Shown here: positions 9,958 through 16,630 of the stretch, one piece after another
How positions within the stretch are numbered: the first letter of the stretch is position 1
Layout of the letters: every line of letters starts with the position of its first letter
NCBI GenBank assembly: GCA_002361655.1
Contig: DETM01000028.1
Coordinates: forward strand, 13,959-31,520
Direction: 5' to 3'
Length of the DNA stretch: 17,562 nt
Origin: Prevotella sp. UBA3288
Lineage (GTDB): Bacteria; Bacteroidota; Bacteroidia; Bacteroidales; Bacteroidaceae
Made by a program: the position numbers and the translations under genes
The notes under the pieces: model-generated
The model's input: only the letters and a program-made list of their open reading frames with translations
What the model was told of the DNA's origin: nothing
The model's database searches: none

Positions 9958-10791
9958 ATGATAACATTCCCAATAGCCAAGATCAACCTGGGGCTCAACG
10001 TCGTAGAGAAGCGTCCCGACGGTTACCACAATCTGGAAACCGTCTTCTATCCCGTTACGCTGAAAGATGCCCTTGAGGTGCAGGAGATGGATGAGGCATT
10101 TCCATCGCCCTACGACTGCGACCTGAAAGTGACAAACATTGCCGTCGATGGCGACGAGCAGCGCAACCTCGTGGTGCGGGCCTACAATCTGCTGAAGCAT
10201 GATTTTCCCCGAATGGCGCGTGTGCATGCCCATCTCTACAAGGCTATCCCCACACAAGCCGGCATGGGTGGCGGCAGCAGCGATGCCTCGGCCATGCTCC
10301 TGCTGCTGAACCGCATGTTTGCCTTGGGACTGACCGAACAGCAACTCATCGACTATGCGGCCCGTCTGGGTGCCGACTGTCCCATATTTATTCTTAACCG
10401 CCCGGCTTATGCCGAAGGTATCGGCGAACGGCTGCAGCCGATAGACGTCCGTCTGCAGGGCTACCACCTGGCCGTGGTGCGGCCCGATATCCCTGTGCCT
10501 ACCAAGGAGGCCTTCTCGCTCATCACGCCGAAGCGTCCGCTGCGCAACTGTCGCGACATCGTCTCCCAGCCCGTCGACACCTGGCGCGACTTGCTGACCA
10601 ACGACTTCGAGCAGAGCGTCTTCGCCCTCCATCCAGAGATAGCCGCCGTGAAGGAGCGCCTCTACCAACTGGGGGCCGTCTATGCTGCGATGAGCGGTAG
10701 CGGCAGTGCCCTGTTTGGCCTCTTTGCCCAGCGACCCGACCTCTCGGGCGAGTTCACAGGGATGTACAAGCAGGTCATTTCTGATCTTTGA
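9958..10791 (+). CDS. ispE: 4-diphosphocytidyl-2-C-methyl-D-erythritol kinase
   Basis: 277 residues. It phosphorylates CDP-methylerythritol in the MEP pathway to isoprenoid precursors and belongs to the GHMP kinase superfamily. The N-terminal IAKINLGLNVVEKRPDGYHN contains catalytic K8; the ATP-binding loop is IPTQAGMGGGSSDASA (97-112); the catalytic aspartate is D140 in LGADCPIF; and the C-terminal GHMP motif is MSGSGSALFGLF (245-256). The ATG at 9958 lies 16 bp after nth. The 3' end overlaps the convergent panE gene by 17 bp (10775-10791) and no hairpin terminator separates them, so antisense read-through between the two units is possible. Confidence 0.97.
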   Translation: MITFPIAKINLGLNVVEKRPDGYHNLETVFYPVTLKDALEVQEMDEAFPSPYDCDLKVTNIAVDGDEQRNLVVRAYNLLKHDFPRMARVHAHLYKAIPTQAGMGGGSSDASAMLLLLNRMFALGLTEQQLIDYAARLGADCPIFILNRPAYAEGIGERLQPIDVRLQGYHLAVVRPDIPVPTKEAFSLITPKRPLRNCRDIVSQPVDTWRDLLTNDFEQSVFALHPEIAAVKERLYQLGAVYAAMSGSGSALFGLFAQRPDLSGEFTGMYKQVISDL

Positions 10792-11677
10792 ACTTCAGCA
10801 GGGCTTCGAGCATGGCCAGTTTAGGCATGTCGAAGCCAGCCTTGCGTGCCTCTTCGATGGGACGCGAATAGAGGTAGTATATCTCCATGGGGCGGTGGAA
10901 GTCGTAGTCCAGTTTCATCGACGGACTGTAGGGCACCATCTCGTCGGTCATCTGCATCATCCGGTCGGCAAAGGCCGATGTAATCGTTGTCACGCCAAGG
11001 GCATTGGCAGCGCCCACCACCTCCATCATCTGGTCGTAGATGAGTTGTCGGGTGGCGGGATTGGCCAGCAAACGGTCGGTAGAGGTGTTTAAGGCCACCG
11101 TCATACCATTGAAGGGCATGTTCCACACGGCTTTCTTCCAGCGGGCCTCCTCGTAGGGTACTTCCGCAGCCTGGATGCCGGCCTGGCGGAAGTCGTCTAA
11201 CAGTCGCTCAAACCGCTCCTGCGGACACGAATAGTTGCCCAGGTTGATGGAGCCGTAGCATTGGTGTATGACGTGTCCTGGCTTCGTTTTCGAAGAGCAG
11301 ATGAAGGCCAGCCCGGCCACGATGTGCAGTTTGGGGAACACAGCCTGCAAGTCGGCCTCCAGTCCGATGCCGTTTTGTATGAGCACCACCACCGTATCCT
11401 CCTTGATGATAGGGGCTATCATCTTCGGAAGCAGATGATTGTTTACTGACTTCAGACCCACGACGATGACGTCGGTCTTGGGCATATCGGCCGAAGTGTG
11501 GTAGGCATTGATATGCGGCAGGTAAAAGTCGCCGTCGCACGAATCCACGCGCAAGCCATGCTCCACAACGTATGCGTAGTCGCTGTGCGAGAGAAAGTTA
11601 ACCTCAAGCCCGGCATTTGCCAGGCGGCCACCGTAATAGCCGCCAATGGCTCCCATTCCTATTATAGAATATGTCAT
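10775..11677 (-). CDS. panE: 2-dehydropantoate 2-reductase (ketopantoate reductase)
   Basis: 300 residues. It reduces ketopantoate to pantoate with NADPH on the way to pantothenate and CoA. The N-terminal Rossmann motif is GMGAIGGYYGGRLANAG (7-23), and LIQNGIGLEADL (99-110) follows the family pattern. The catalytic lysine is K181 or K182 in ARWKKAVWNMPFN. The S252 region (YSPSMKLDYDFHRPMEI) with E265 matches the substrate-binding Ser and the conserved Glu. Some Bacteroidota carry several PanE-like proteins, so a related 2-oxoacid substrate is possible. It is the last gene of the long minus-strand unit, 24 bp after the pqqD-like gene, and its tail overlaps ispE by 17 bp. Confidence 0.91.
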   Translation of the reverse strand: MTYSIIGMGAIGGYYGGRLANAGLEVNFLSHSDYAYVVEHGLRVDSCDGDFYLPHINAYHTSADMPKTDVIVVGLKSVNNHLLPKMIAPIIKEDTVVVLIQNGIGLEADLQAVFPKLHIVAGLAFICSSKTKPGHVIHQCYGSINLGNYSCPQERFERLLDDFRQAGIQAAEVPYEEARWKKAVWNMPFNGMTVALNTSTDRLLANPATRQLIYDQMMEVVGAANALGVTTITSAFADRMMQMTDEMVPYSPSMKLDYDFHRPMEIYYLYSRPIEEARKAGFDMPKLAMLEALLKFKDQK

Positions 11678-11685
11678 AGTGGTTA

Positions 11686-11735
11686 TTCTGTGATGCCGGC
11701 TTCAAGCCGTTTCTATGATGCCGGCTTCGAGCCAT
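11686..11735 (-). repeat. 25-bp tandem duplication at the pqqD-like 3' end
   Basis: Copies at 11686-11710 and 11711-11735 match at 22 of 25 positions. On the minus strand the first copy read encodes the tail WLEAGIIE; the second, entered in a shifted frame, supplies T, A and the TGA stop (11704-11702). The duplication therefore fixes where the protein ends, and fills the space up to panE. Confidence 0.9.
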
Positions 11736-11974
11736 TCGCCGATGAGCCTCTCTGCATCCTTGTGCGCAGTGGCCTGGTCGACCTCATATTCGTCTGTTAA
11801 CAGTTGGGTGAGGGTGTCGGCCGTAAAGTCGGTGCCCTGAATTTTCTGCCAGAGAAAGGCTGACGACTCATTCATGCTGATAATGCGGCTGAAGTCGATG
11901 TTCTCGATGCCTTCGGCCACGATGATGTTCTCTCCGCATACCGTGCGGAGGCGGAATCCTTTCTTGGTCTTCAT
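11702..11974 (-). CDS. PqqD-family protein (RiPP recognition element-like)
   Basis: 90 residues, cytoplasmic, with the size and pattern of stand-alone PqqD-like proteins: an N-terminal beta region (RLRTVCGENIIVAEGIENID, 9-28), a conserved NESSAFLWQKIQG segment (35-47), then a winged-helix part with DADTLTQLL-like and YEVDQATAHKDAERLIGEWL elements. PqqD domains bind leader peptides of RiPP precursors and present them to modifying enzymes. Here the direct neighbours are an S26-like protein upstream (38 bp) and panE downstream (24 bp), with no radical-SAM enzyme or precursor peptide in view, so the partner is unknown. The last residues are set by a 25-bp tandem duplication. The ATG at 11974 is preceded by AAGGA at a distance that could be a weak ribosome-binding site. 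Confidence 0.82.
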   Translation of the reverse strand: MKTKKGFRLRTVCGENIIVAEGIENIDFSRIISMNESSAFLWQKIQGTDFTADTLTQLLTDEYEVDQATAHKDAERLIGEWLEAGIIETA

Positions 11975-12012
11975 CTTCTGTCCTTTTTGTTATTTATAAT
12001 TTATTTAGTCTT

Positions 12013-12468
12013 TCACTTTTTCAATCTTACCATTCTTCCCGGTATGTGGGGGTAAAGCAGGAACAGCAGGTAGCGACGGATGGGGTAGAGGCGTGTCCAG
12101 AGCCAGGAGTAGAGACGCCATTTGCGACCGTCGGTCGTGTCGGGCTGGTGCCGTCCTTTGCGGTAGAAGCCGATGGCTTTGGCCCGGATGTCGTCGAGCG
12201 TGCACTGTTCGTCGCTCATGTTGCCGTCGCCACGGAGTGTGACCTGTCGGCCCTCGATGCTGATGATGCGATGGAGCACGAAATGACCGGGACAGATCTC
12301 GGCCAGTACGGCATCGCCCACCTTCACCAGGCCGGGCAGATGCAGCAGTGCCTTGTCGCGCCCGTCTTCCAGAAAGGGACGCATGCTGCGCCCGCGGAGG
12401 GGCAGGGTGGCTGTGTGGCCTTCATTGAGACGTTCTATCACAAAGGGCAGAAACTCGCTGTTGGCCAT
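12013..12468 (-). CDS. S24/S26-like protein with a Ser-His signal-peptidase dyad
   Basis: 151 residues from the ATG at 12468, chosen because it leaves an 8-bp gap after the kinase stop and starts MANSEFLPFVIERLNEG like related Bacteroidales proteins; an in-frame ATG at 12507 would overlap the kinase gene by 31 bp. The box with the nucleophile is LRGRSMRPFL (24-33), Ser28. The second box is FVLHRIISIEG (63-73), and TLRGDGNMSDE (77-87) follows. His66 in the HRI motif takes the place of the general-base lysine of bacterial signal peptidase I, as in SipW, archaeal and ER signal peptidases. A hydrophobic, aromatic helix (about 119-143) near the C-terminus could anchor it to the membrane. No N-terminal signal anchor is present. 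Its substrate is unknown; the PqqD-like protein and kinase suggest a peptide-processing role, by inference. Confidence 0.8.
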   Translation of the reverse strand: MANSEFLPFVIERLNEGHTATLPLRGRSMRPFLEDGRDKALLHLPGLVKVGDAVLAEICPGHFVLHRIISIEGRQVTLRGDGNMSDEQCTLDDIRAKAIGFYRKGRHQPDTTDGRKWRLYSWLWTRLYPIRRYLLFLLYPHIPGRMVRLKK

Positions 12469-12476
12469 TAGGCGTG

Positions 12477-13364
12477 TTACGACCGGTGTGCTATCGTGCT
12501 GTGGCATAGTCGGGCGGCTTCTTCGTCGGGCAGACAGTAAAGGGTGTAGACGGGTGTGGTCTCTACGATGCGTGAGACGGCATTGCAGAGGTTGTCGTAG
12601 ATGGCATTGTCCCATTTCATGGTCGAGCATGCTGGCAGCAGCGAGGCGAAAGCCTGTACGGGCGGCTGTCGTTCGATGCTGTTTCGGGTTGCGCGCTCAA
12701 TGCGGGTGACGGCACCCAGCGGTGCCTCGATGTTGCGATAGCAGGGTGTCTTTCCGCTCCAGGGTGAGCCGTAGATGCGGGGCTGGCCGGCGATGATGCG
12801 AACGATGGGGTTGTCGTCGTTCATCAACTGTGCCCCTTCGATATGTTTCATCCAGAGACTGGAGTGTGTGCTCTTGCCCGTACCGCTCTGTGCTATGAAG
12901 GGATAGCCCCGGCCGTCGTAGAGGATGCACGAGGCGTGGATGAGCAGTGTCTGCCGAAACGAACCGGCGAAGGCATAGACGAGCATCAGGGCATCGTTGA
13001 GTCCGAAGGAGCGCATCACGTAGTCGCCCTTCAGTGCACAGCGACACTGGCTGAAGTCACGGTTGCAGATGAGCAGGCAGCAGTCGCGGTCGGCTGTGTC
13101 GCGGATGATGAACTGGTAGCCGCCATCGGGCAGCGTGTAGACGACGGTGTCGCCGTTGCCCGTGTCGAACTTCCTGACAAGTGTCTTCTCCTTGACAGGA
13201 CGAATGGTGTCGTCGATGGTCAGTGTAAACAGCAGTTGTGCATCAGCGTCGTCGGTCCTGAATGGAGCAAACGACGGCAGGAGTCCCATGGAGTTGTGCT
13301 CGTCGTGAGGGTTGAAACAGAGGCAGACGTGATGACCGGCGATGTGGAAGAAGTTATTTTCCAC
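12477..13364 (-). CDS. HPr-kinase/PEPCK-like kinase, related to RiPP-pathway kinases
   Basis: 295 residues from a GTG at 13364, which overlaps the preceding gene's stop by 11 bp (GTGGAAAATAA). The frame continues further upstream, but that stretch translates as Ser/Arg-rich sequence lying over the preceding gene, so it is unlikely to be coding; the first internal ATG (residue 26) is an alternative. The N-terminal half is family-like beta-rich sequence. The kinase half holds AFAGSFRQTLLIHASCI, Walker A in AQSGTGKST (158-166), the acidic MNDDNP box (181-186) for metal/nucleotide, and GSPWSGKTP (199-207). This layout matches HPr kinase C-terminal/PEPCK-like folds, including the kinases that modify lasso and related peptides. 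A real HPr kinase would be longer with an N-terminal domain, so an HPr role is unlikely. The S26-like gene starts 8 bp downstream. Confidence 0.76.
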   Translation of the reverse strand: MENNFFHIAGHHVCLCFNPHDEHNSMGLLPSFAPFRTDDADAQLLFTLTIDDTIRPVKEKTLVRKFDTGNGDTVVYTLPDGGYQFIIRDTADRDCCLLICNRDFSQCRCALKGDYVMRSFGLNDALMLVYAFAGSFRQTLLIHASCILYDGRGYPFIAQSGTGKSTHSSLWMKHIEGAQLMNDDNPIVRIIAGQPRIYGSPWSGKTPCYRNIEAPLGAVTRIERATRNSIERQPPVQAFASLLPACSTMKWDNAIYDNLCNAVSRIVETTPVYTLYCLPDEEAARLCHSTIAHRS

Positions 13365-13827
13365 CTTGCCCCTCCTCTTCGTTGTAGAAACTGGCATCAA
13401 GGGCTTTGAACCTGAAGTCGGTATTGTCGAGATAACGCACTTCGAAATGGCTGGTCTGCTGCTTTTTCTTCTTTTTCTTGCTCTGCTGCTCGATATAGAG
13501 GCGGCGCACCTTGATGAATTTTTTCTCCAGTTTCGCACGGTTGGTGTCGTAATAGACAATGCTGGTGCGGTGTGGCATCTGCAACGTGTTTGCCAAGTAG
13601 TCGCGCAGTTGTGCGGAATAGATGTGCCGGTCGAGCAAGAACTTGTTCTTCGACTCAATCCATGCACTGTCTACTTCCTGCACATTGGTGAAAAAGACGA
13701 TGGAGTCGGTAAATGATGCCGATATGCCGAACATATACATCTTGGGCACCATGGTCTTTTTGGCTTCAGCGTTGATGCCGGCCAGGATCAGTACCGCCAT
13801 TGTCAGTGTCAATGCTAAGTGTTTCAA
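13354..13827 (-). CDS. Exported protein of unknown function, conserved in Bacteroidales
   Basis: 157 residues from a TTG at 13827. No ATG is available upstream before an in-frame stop, and starting at the internal ATG (residue 10) would cut away most of the signal peptide (MKHLALTLTMAVLILAGINA, cleavage near AEA). The mature part has YMFGISASFTDSIVFFTNVQ (31-50), then VDSAWIESKNKFLLDRHIYS, MPHRTSIVYYDTNRAKLEKK and a lysine run, KKKKKK (117-122). From memory the pattern matches small secreted Bacteroidales proteins with no assigned function; I recognise no catalytic motif. It sits between rpoD (48 bp) and the kinase (11-bp overlap). The overlap suggests translational coupling to the kinase. 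Confidence 0.78.
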   Translation of the reverse strand: MKHLALTLTMAVLILAGINAEAKKTMVPKMYMFGISASFTDSIVFFTNVQEVDSAWIESKNKFLLDRHIYSAQLRDYLANTLQMPHRTSIVYYDTNRAKLEKKFIKVRRLYIEQQSKKKKKKQQTSHFEVRYLDNTDFRFKALDASFYNEEEGQGGK

Positions 13828-13845
13828 TGTTTCTTGTTATTTAAT

Positions 13846-13870
13846 TTTTCAACTTTTCCAACTTTTCAAT
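13846..13870 (-). repeat. Short tandem repeat between rpoD and the next gene
   Basis: Three 8-9-nt units are visible: TTTTCAAC (13846), TTTTCCAAC (13854), TTTTCAAT (13863). It fills most of the 48-bp gap, and no -7 box or hairpin was seen there. It resembles in style, not sequence, the TTAAAGAAG array after nuoN. Confidence 0.65.
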
Positions 13871-13875
13871 TTCGT

Positions 13876-14739
13876 TCACTCTCCCAGATAACTGCGCAGT
13901 TTCTTGTTCTTGGTGTTGTCGCGCAGTTGCCGGATGGCTTTCTCCTTGATCTGTCGTACCCGTTCGCGGGTGAGCCCGTATTTGTCGCCAATCTCCTCGA
14001 GTGTCATCTCAGGCTGGTCGATGCCGTAGAAGGCTACGATGATTTTGCGCTCCCGGTCGCTCAGGCATTTCAGCGCTGTCTTGATCTCTTCGCGTAGAGA
14101 CTCGAGCACCAGTTGTCGGTCGGCCGCCGGTGAGTCGTCGTTGACTATGACGTCGAGCAGCGAATTGTCTTCACCATCGGCAAAGGGGGCGTCGACAGAG
14201 ATGTGACGTCCGCTGCCGTTGATGGCTTCGTCGATCTTGTCTTCGGGCAAGTCCATCTGTTCCGACAGTTCTTCGGCCGACGGCTTGCGCTCATGCTCCT
14301 GCTCGAAGAGGTTCGACAGACGGGTGATCTTGTTCATCGCCCCCACCTGATTGACGGGCAGACGGACGATGCGGCTTTGGTCGGCCAGTGCCTGCAGTAT
14401 GCTCTGCCTGATCCACCATACGGCGTAGGAGATGAACTTGAAGCCGCGTGTCTCGTCGAATTTCTCGGCAGCCTTGATAAGTCCCAGATTGCCTTCGTTG
14501 ATGAGGTCTTGCAGCGACATGCCCTGATTCTGATATTGCTTGGCCACAGACACCACGAACCTCAGGTTGGCCTTGGTCAACTTTTCCAGCGCACGTCGGT
14601 CTCCCTTTCTGATCTGCTGCGCCAGTTCCACCTCTTCCTCGGCACCGAGCAATTCCTCCTTGCCGATGTCCTGTAGATACTTCTCGAGCGAGTCGCTGTC
14701 TCGTGAAGTAATCGATTTGGTGATTTTCAGTTGTCTCAT
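13876..14739 (-). CDS. rpoD: Primary sigma factor, Bacteroidota type
   Basis: 287 residues. Directs RNA polymerase to housekeeping promoters. It lacks region 1.1 and the non-conserved insert, as expected for Bacteroidota primary sigma factors (SigA of B. fragilis is the same size class). Region 1.2 is at about 17-50. Region 2 (52-122) includes [35 protein letters not shown] and, for -10/-7 recognition, [16 protein letters not shown] (99-114). Region 3 is at 130-205. Region 4 (218-282) has the helix-turn-helix [20 protein letters not shown] (245-264). It is the first gene of a co-directional run and has a good own promoter. The downstream kinase/S26/PqqD genes start within 48 bp and no terminator was seen, so they may share its transcript. 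Confidence 0.97.
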   Translation of the reverse strand: MRQLKITKSITSRDSDSLEKYLQDIGKEELLGAEEEVELAQQIRKGDRRALEKLTKANLRFVVSVAKQYQNQGMSLQDLINEGNLGLIKAAEKFDETRGFKFISYAVWWIRQSILQALADQSRIVRLPVNQVGAMNKITRLSNLFEQEHERKPSAEELSEQMDLPEDKIDEAINGSGRHISVDAPFADGEDNSLLDVIVNDDSPAADRQLVLESLREEIKTALKCLSDRERKIIVAFYGIDQPEMTLEEIGDKYGLTRERVRQIKEKAIRQLRDNTKNKKLRSYLGE

Positions 14740-14770
14740 TGCCGGTCTTAGTTTAAAGCCTATTTGGGCG

Positions 14771-14778
14771 CAAAGTTA
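14771..14778 (-). promoter_or_regulatory. rpoD promoter, -7 element TAACTTTG
   Basis: On the minus strand TAACTTTG matches TAnnTTTG, and a -33 TTTG lies 20 nt upstream (14802-14799). The predicted start gives a leader of about 25 nt before the ATG at 14739. It is among the clearest promoters in the window. Confidence 0.75.
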
Positions 14779-14843
14779 AACATAAAAAATGAAACAACCA
14801 AAAAAAATGACAGATTCTTTTTTGAAGGGAGAAGTATGAGTTT

Positions 14844-14891
14844 GGAATTACGATGTAATCTAAAGAAAGTGAGAGGGTGGAATTACGATGT
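14844..14891. repeat. 13-bp direct repeat, one copy in the htrA terminator loop
   Basis: GGAATTACGATGT occurs at 14844-14856 and again at 14879-14891, where it covers the stem tip and most of the loop. The first copy is also part of a small inverted repeat, ATTAC-GAT-GTAAT (14847-14859). It may be a leftover of a local duplication or a protein-binding motif. Confidence 0.6.
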
Positions 14892-14912
14892 TCTTCCACC
14901 CTCTTACTTCTT
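14865..14912 (-). terminator. Intrinsic terminator downstream of htrA
   Basis: Arms 14867-14882 and 14894-14909 form a 16-bp stem with one mismatch (14871/14905), enclosing an 11-nt loop. Read on the minus strand the stem is followed by the T-rich run TTTCTTTA. It starts about 20 bp past the htrA stop (14928), and it separates htrA from rpoD. Confidence 0.8.
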
Positions 14913-14927
14913 TCTTCAACTTTGAAA

Positions 14928-16445
14928 TCACTCGTTCGTCAGTTGCACGACGTAGTATCCGCGTTTGCCGGTGGGGAAGATACCCTTGATGATGAGTACC
15001 GGCTCTTTCGATGTAGAAGCGGTCTTCACGGCATTCTGCAGGTCGTCGACGGTCTTCATGGGCTCGTCGTTGACACGCTGTATGATGAATCCACGTGGCA
15101 CACCGGCTTCCTTCATCTTGCCGTTGTTCACCTTGATGACTTCCAGGCCGTACTGTATCTCCAGTTGCTCCTTCTGTGCCTTGGTCACCTCGCGGAAGTC
15201 TGCTCCGAGCACGTCGAGGTCGGCGTTCTTCACCACCTTCGTGTTGCCCTGCTCGTTGCGCAGCGTCACCTGCTTGGTTTGCTTCTTCTTGTTGTGCAGA
15301 TAGGTGAGCGTCACCTTGTCGCCAGGTCGCTTCTGGGCGATGATGCCGCTCAGGTCGCCGAACTTGGTCACTTTCTGGCCGTCCACTTCGGTGATGACGT
15401 CGCCCTTCTCAATGCCCACCTCGGCGGCGGCGCTGTTTTCTACGACTTCAGCCACATAGATGCCCTCCATCGTGCCCAGGTCCACCTCGTTGCCTTTGTC
15501 CTTCTCGCTGTCCACATAGTTCTTTACATCGGTGCCGCTGATGCCGATCATGGCGCGCTGCACTGTGCCGTATTTCTTCAGGTCGTCCACCACTTTGTTC
15601 ATCATCATCGTAGGAATGGCGAATCCGTAGCCGATGTTGCTGCCTGTCTGCGAGTAGAGCATGGCGTTGATACCTACCAGTTCGCCGTTGGCGTTGACCA
15701 GTGCACCGCCGGAGTTGCCTTGGTTGATGGCGGCATCGGTCTGTATGAAACTCTCCACGCCGTTGGCACCCAGTGTGCGGGCCTTGGCCGAGATGATGCC
15801 GGCAGTGACGGTGTTGTTCAGTCCGAGCGGATTGCCGATGGCCAGCACCCATTCGCCCACCTTCACGTTGTCGCTGTTGGCTATGGTGATAGCGGGCAGG
15901 TTGCGGGCGTCGATCTTGATGAGTGCCAGGTCGGTGGTCTTGTCGGCCCCGATGACGCGTGCACTATATTCCTTGTTGTCCGACAGGCTTACAGTCAGTT
16001 CGTCGGCCCCGTCGACCACATGGTTGTTGGTCACTATATAGCCGTCGGTCGAGATGATGACGCCCGAGCCTGCCGCAGCGCGTTTCGGTGTCTGAATCTG
16101 CTGCTTGCGGGTGCCACCCTGTCCGCGCTGTCCGCGGCCGAAGAATCCGCCGAAGGGGTCGCTGAAGAAGTCCTCGAAGGGGTCGCTCTGCACTTCTACG
16201 GTCTGTATCTTCGAATTGACGACCGATTTAATATATACGACCGACGGCAGTGCTTTCTCTGCAGCGTATGTCAAATCGACAGGCTGCACTGCTTGTGTAG
16301 CGGAGATTTCTGCGACGTTGTTCGTCATCGGCGACGTACTGGTAGCGGCGTGAGTCTTGTTGAGTGCTGCTACAGAGAATACGATGGCTGCCAGGCTCAG
16401 GGCCGGCGCCAGGTAGTTTACAATCTTTTTCATATTCATATCCAT
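14928..16445 (-). CDS. htrA: Do/DegP-type periplasmic serine protease with two PDZ domains
   Basis: 505 residues. Degrades or refolds damaged envelope proteins. An N-terminal signal sequence or anchor (KKIVNYLAPALSLAAIVFSVA, split at about residue 26) leads to a linker, an exposed FEDFFSDPFGGFFGRGQRGQ loop (90-109) typical of the family's LA-loop zone, and a trypsin-like domain (about 120-290). The catalytic triad is H142 (TNNHVVDGA), D172 (TTDLALIK) and S245 (NQGNSGGAL). PDZ1 covers about 300-395 and PDZ2 about 405-500. Start choices are M1 (16445), M3 (16439) and M5 (16433); the last gives the most usual MKK start, so the true N-terminus is uncertain by four residues. A promoter lies 38 bp upstream and a terminator follows, so it is probably monocistronic. 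Confidence 0.96.
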   Translation of the reverse strand: MDMNMKKIVNYLAPALSLAAIVFSVAALNKTHAATSTSPMTNNVAEISATQAVQPVDLTYAAEKALPSVVYIKSVVNSKIQTVEVQSDPFEDFFSDPFGGFFGRGQRGQGGTRKQQIQTPKRAAAGSGVIISTDGYIVTNNHVVDGADELTVSLSDNKEYSARVIGADKTTDLALIKIDARNLPAITIANSDNVKVGEWVLAIGNPLGLNNTVTAGIISAKARTLGANGVESFIQTDAAINQGNSGGALVNANGELVGINAMLYSQTGSNIGYGFAIPTMMMNKVVDDLKKYGTVQRAMIGISGTDVKNYVDSEKDKGNEVDLGTMEGIYVAEVVENSAAAEVGIEKGDVITEVDGQKVTKFGDLSGIIAQKRPGDKVTLTYLHNKKKQTKQVTLRNEQGNTKVVKNADLDVLGADFREVTKAQKEQLEIQYGLEVIKVNNGKMKEAGVPRGFIIQRVNDEPMKTVDDLQNAVKTASTSKEPVLIIKGIFPTGKRGYYVVQLTNE

Positions 16446-16483
16446 TTTGTTAATGATTCTTATGTTTCTAATAACCTTGGATG

Positions 16484-16491
16484 CAAATATA
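16484..16491 (-). promoter_or_regulatory. htrA promoter, -7 element TATATTTG
   Basis: On the minus strand TATATTTG fits TAnnTTTG and ends 38 bp before the htrA ATG, giving a leader of about 30 nt. TTTTGACAA lies directly upstream and resembles a sigma70 -35 but is too close to the -7 to act with it. A TTG sits 22 nt upstream as a weak -33. No sigma-E or heat-shock box was recognised. Confidence 0.62.
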
Positions 16492-16630
16492 TTGTCAAAA
16501 TTGCGAAAACTGCCAATTTGTCCGTCCTTTTTGTTTCAATTTAACATTTCCGGCGTCCTGTTTAATGTCCGTTTGCGTGGCGGCTGTCAAAATTTACATT
16601 CGTTTAATCACTTAAATTATGTTGAAAGCA

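Noticed and set aside
12469..12630. An upstream extension of the S26-like frame (ATG at 12507 or earlier)
   Set aside because: It would overlap the end of the kinase gene, and the added residues are Arg/His-rich and unlike the family. The ATG at 12468 leaves a clean 8-bp gap.
13365..13667. An upstream extension of the kinase frame
   Set aside because: The extra 101 codons overlap the 157-aa gene and translate to low-complexity Ser/Arg/Thr sequence. The GTG at 13364 fits the family N-terminus better.
14877..16544. A 555-codon open frame on the plus strand, opposite htrA
   Set aside because: It is antisense to a clear, full-length htrA in complementary phase; the translation is rich in His, Val and Leu with no family motif. 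It is a by-product of the codon bias of htrA.
16546..16630. A terminator after the COG0523 GTPase
   Set aside because: Only short AT-rich inverted repeats (such as TTTAA-GTGA-TTAAA) without a U-tract were found; too weak to call.
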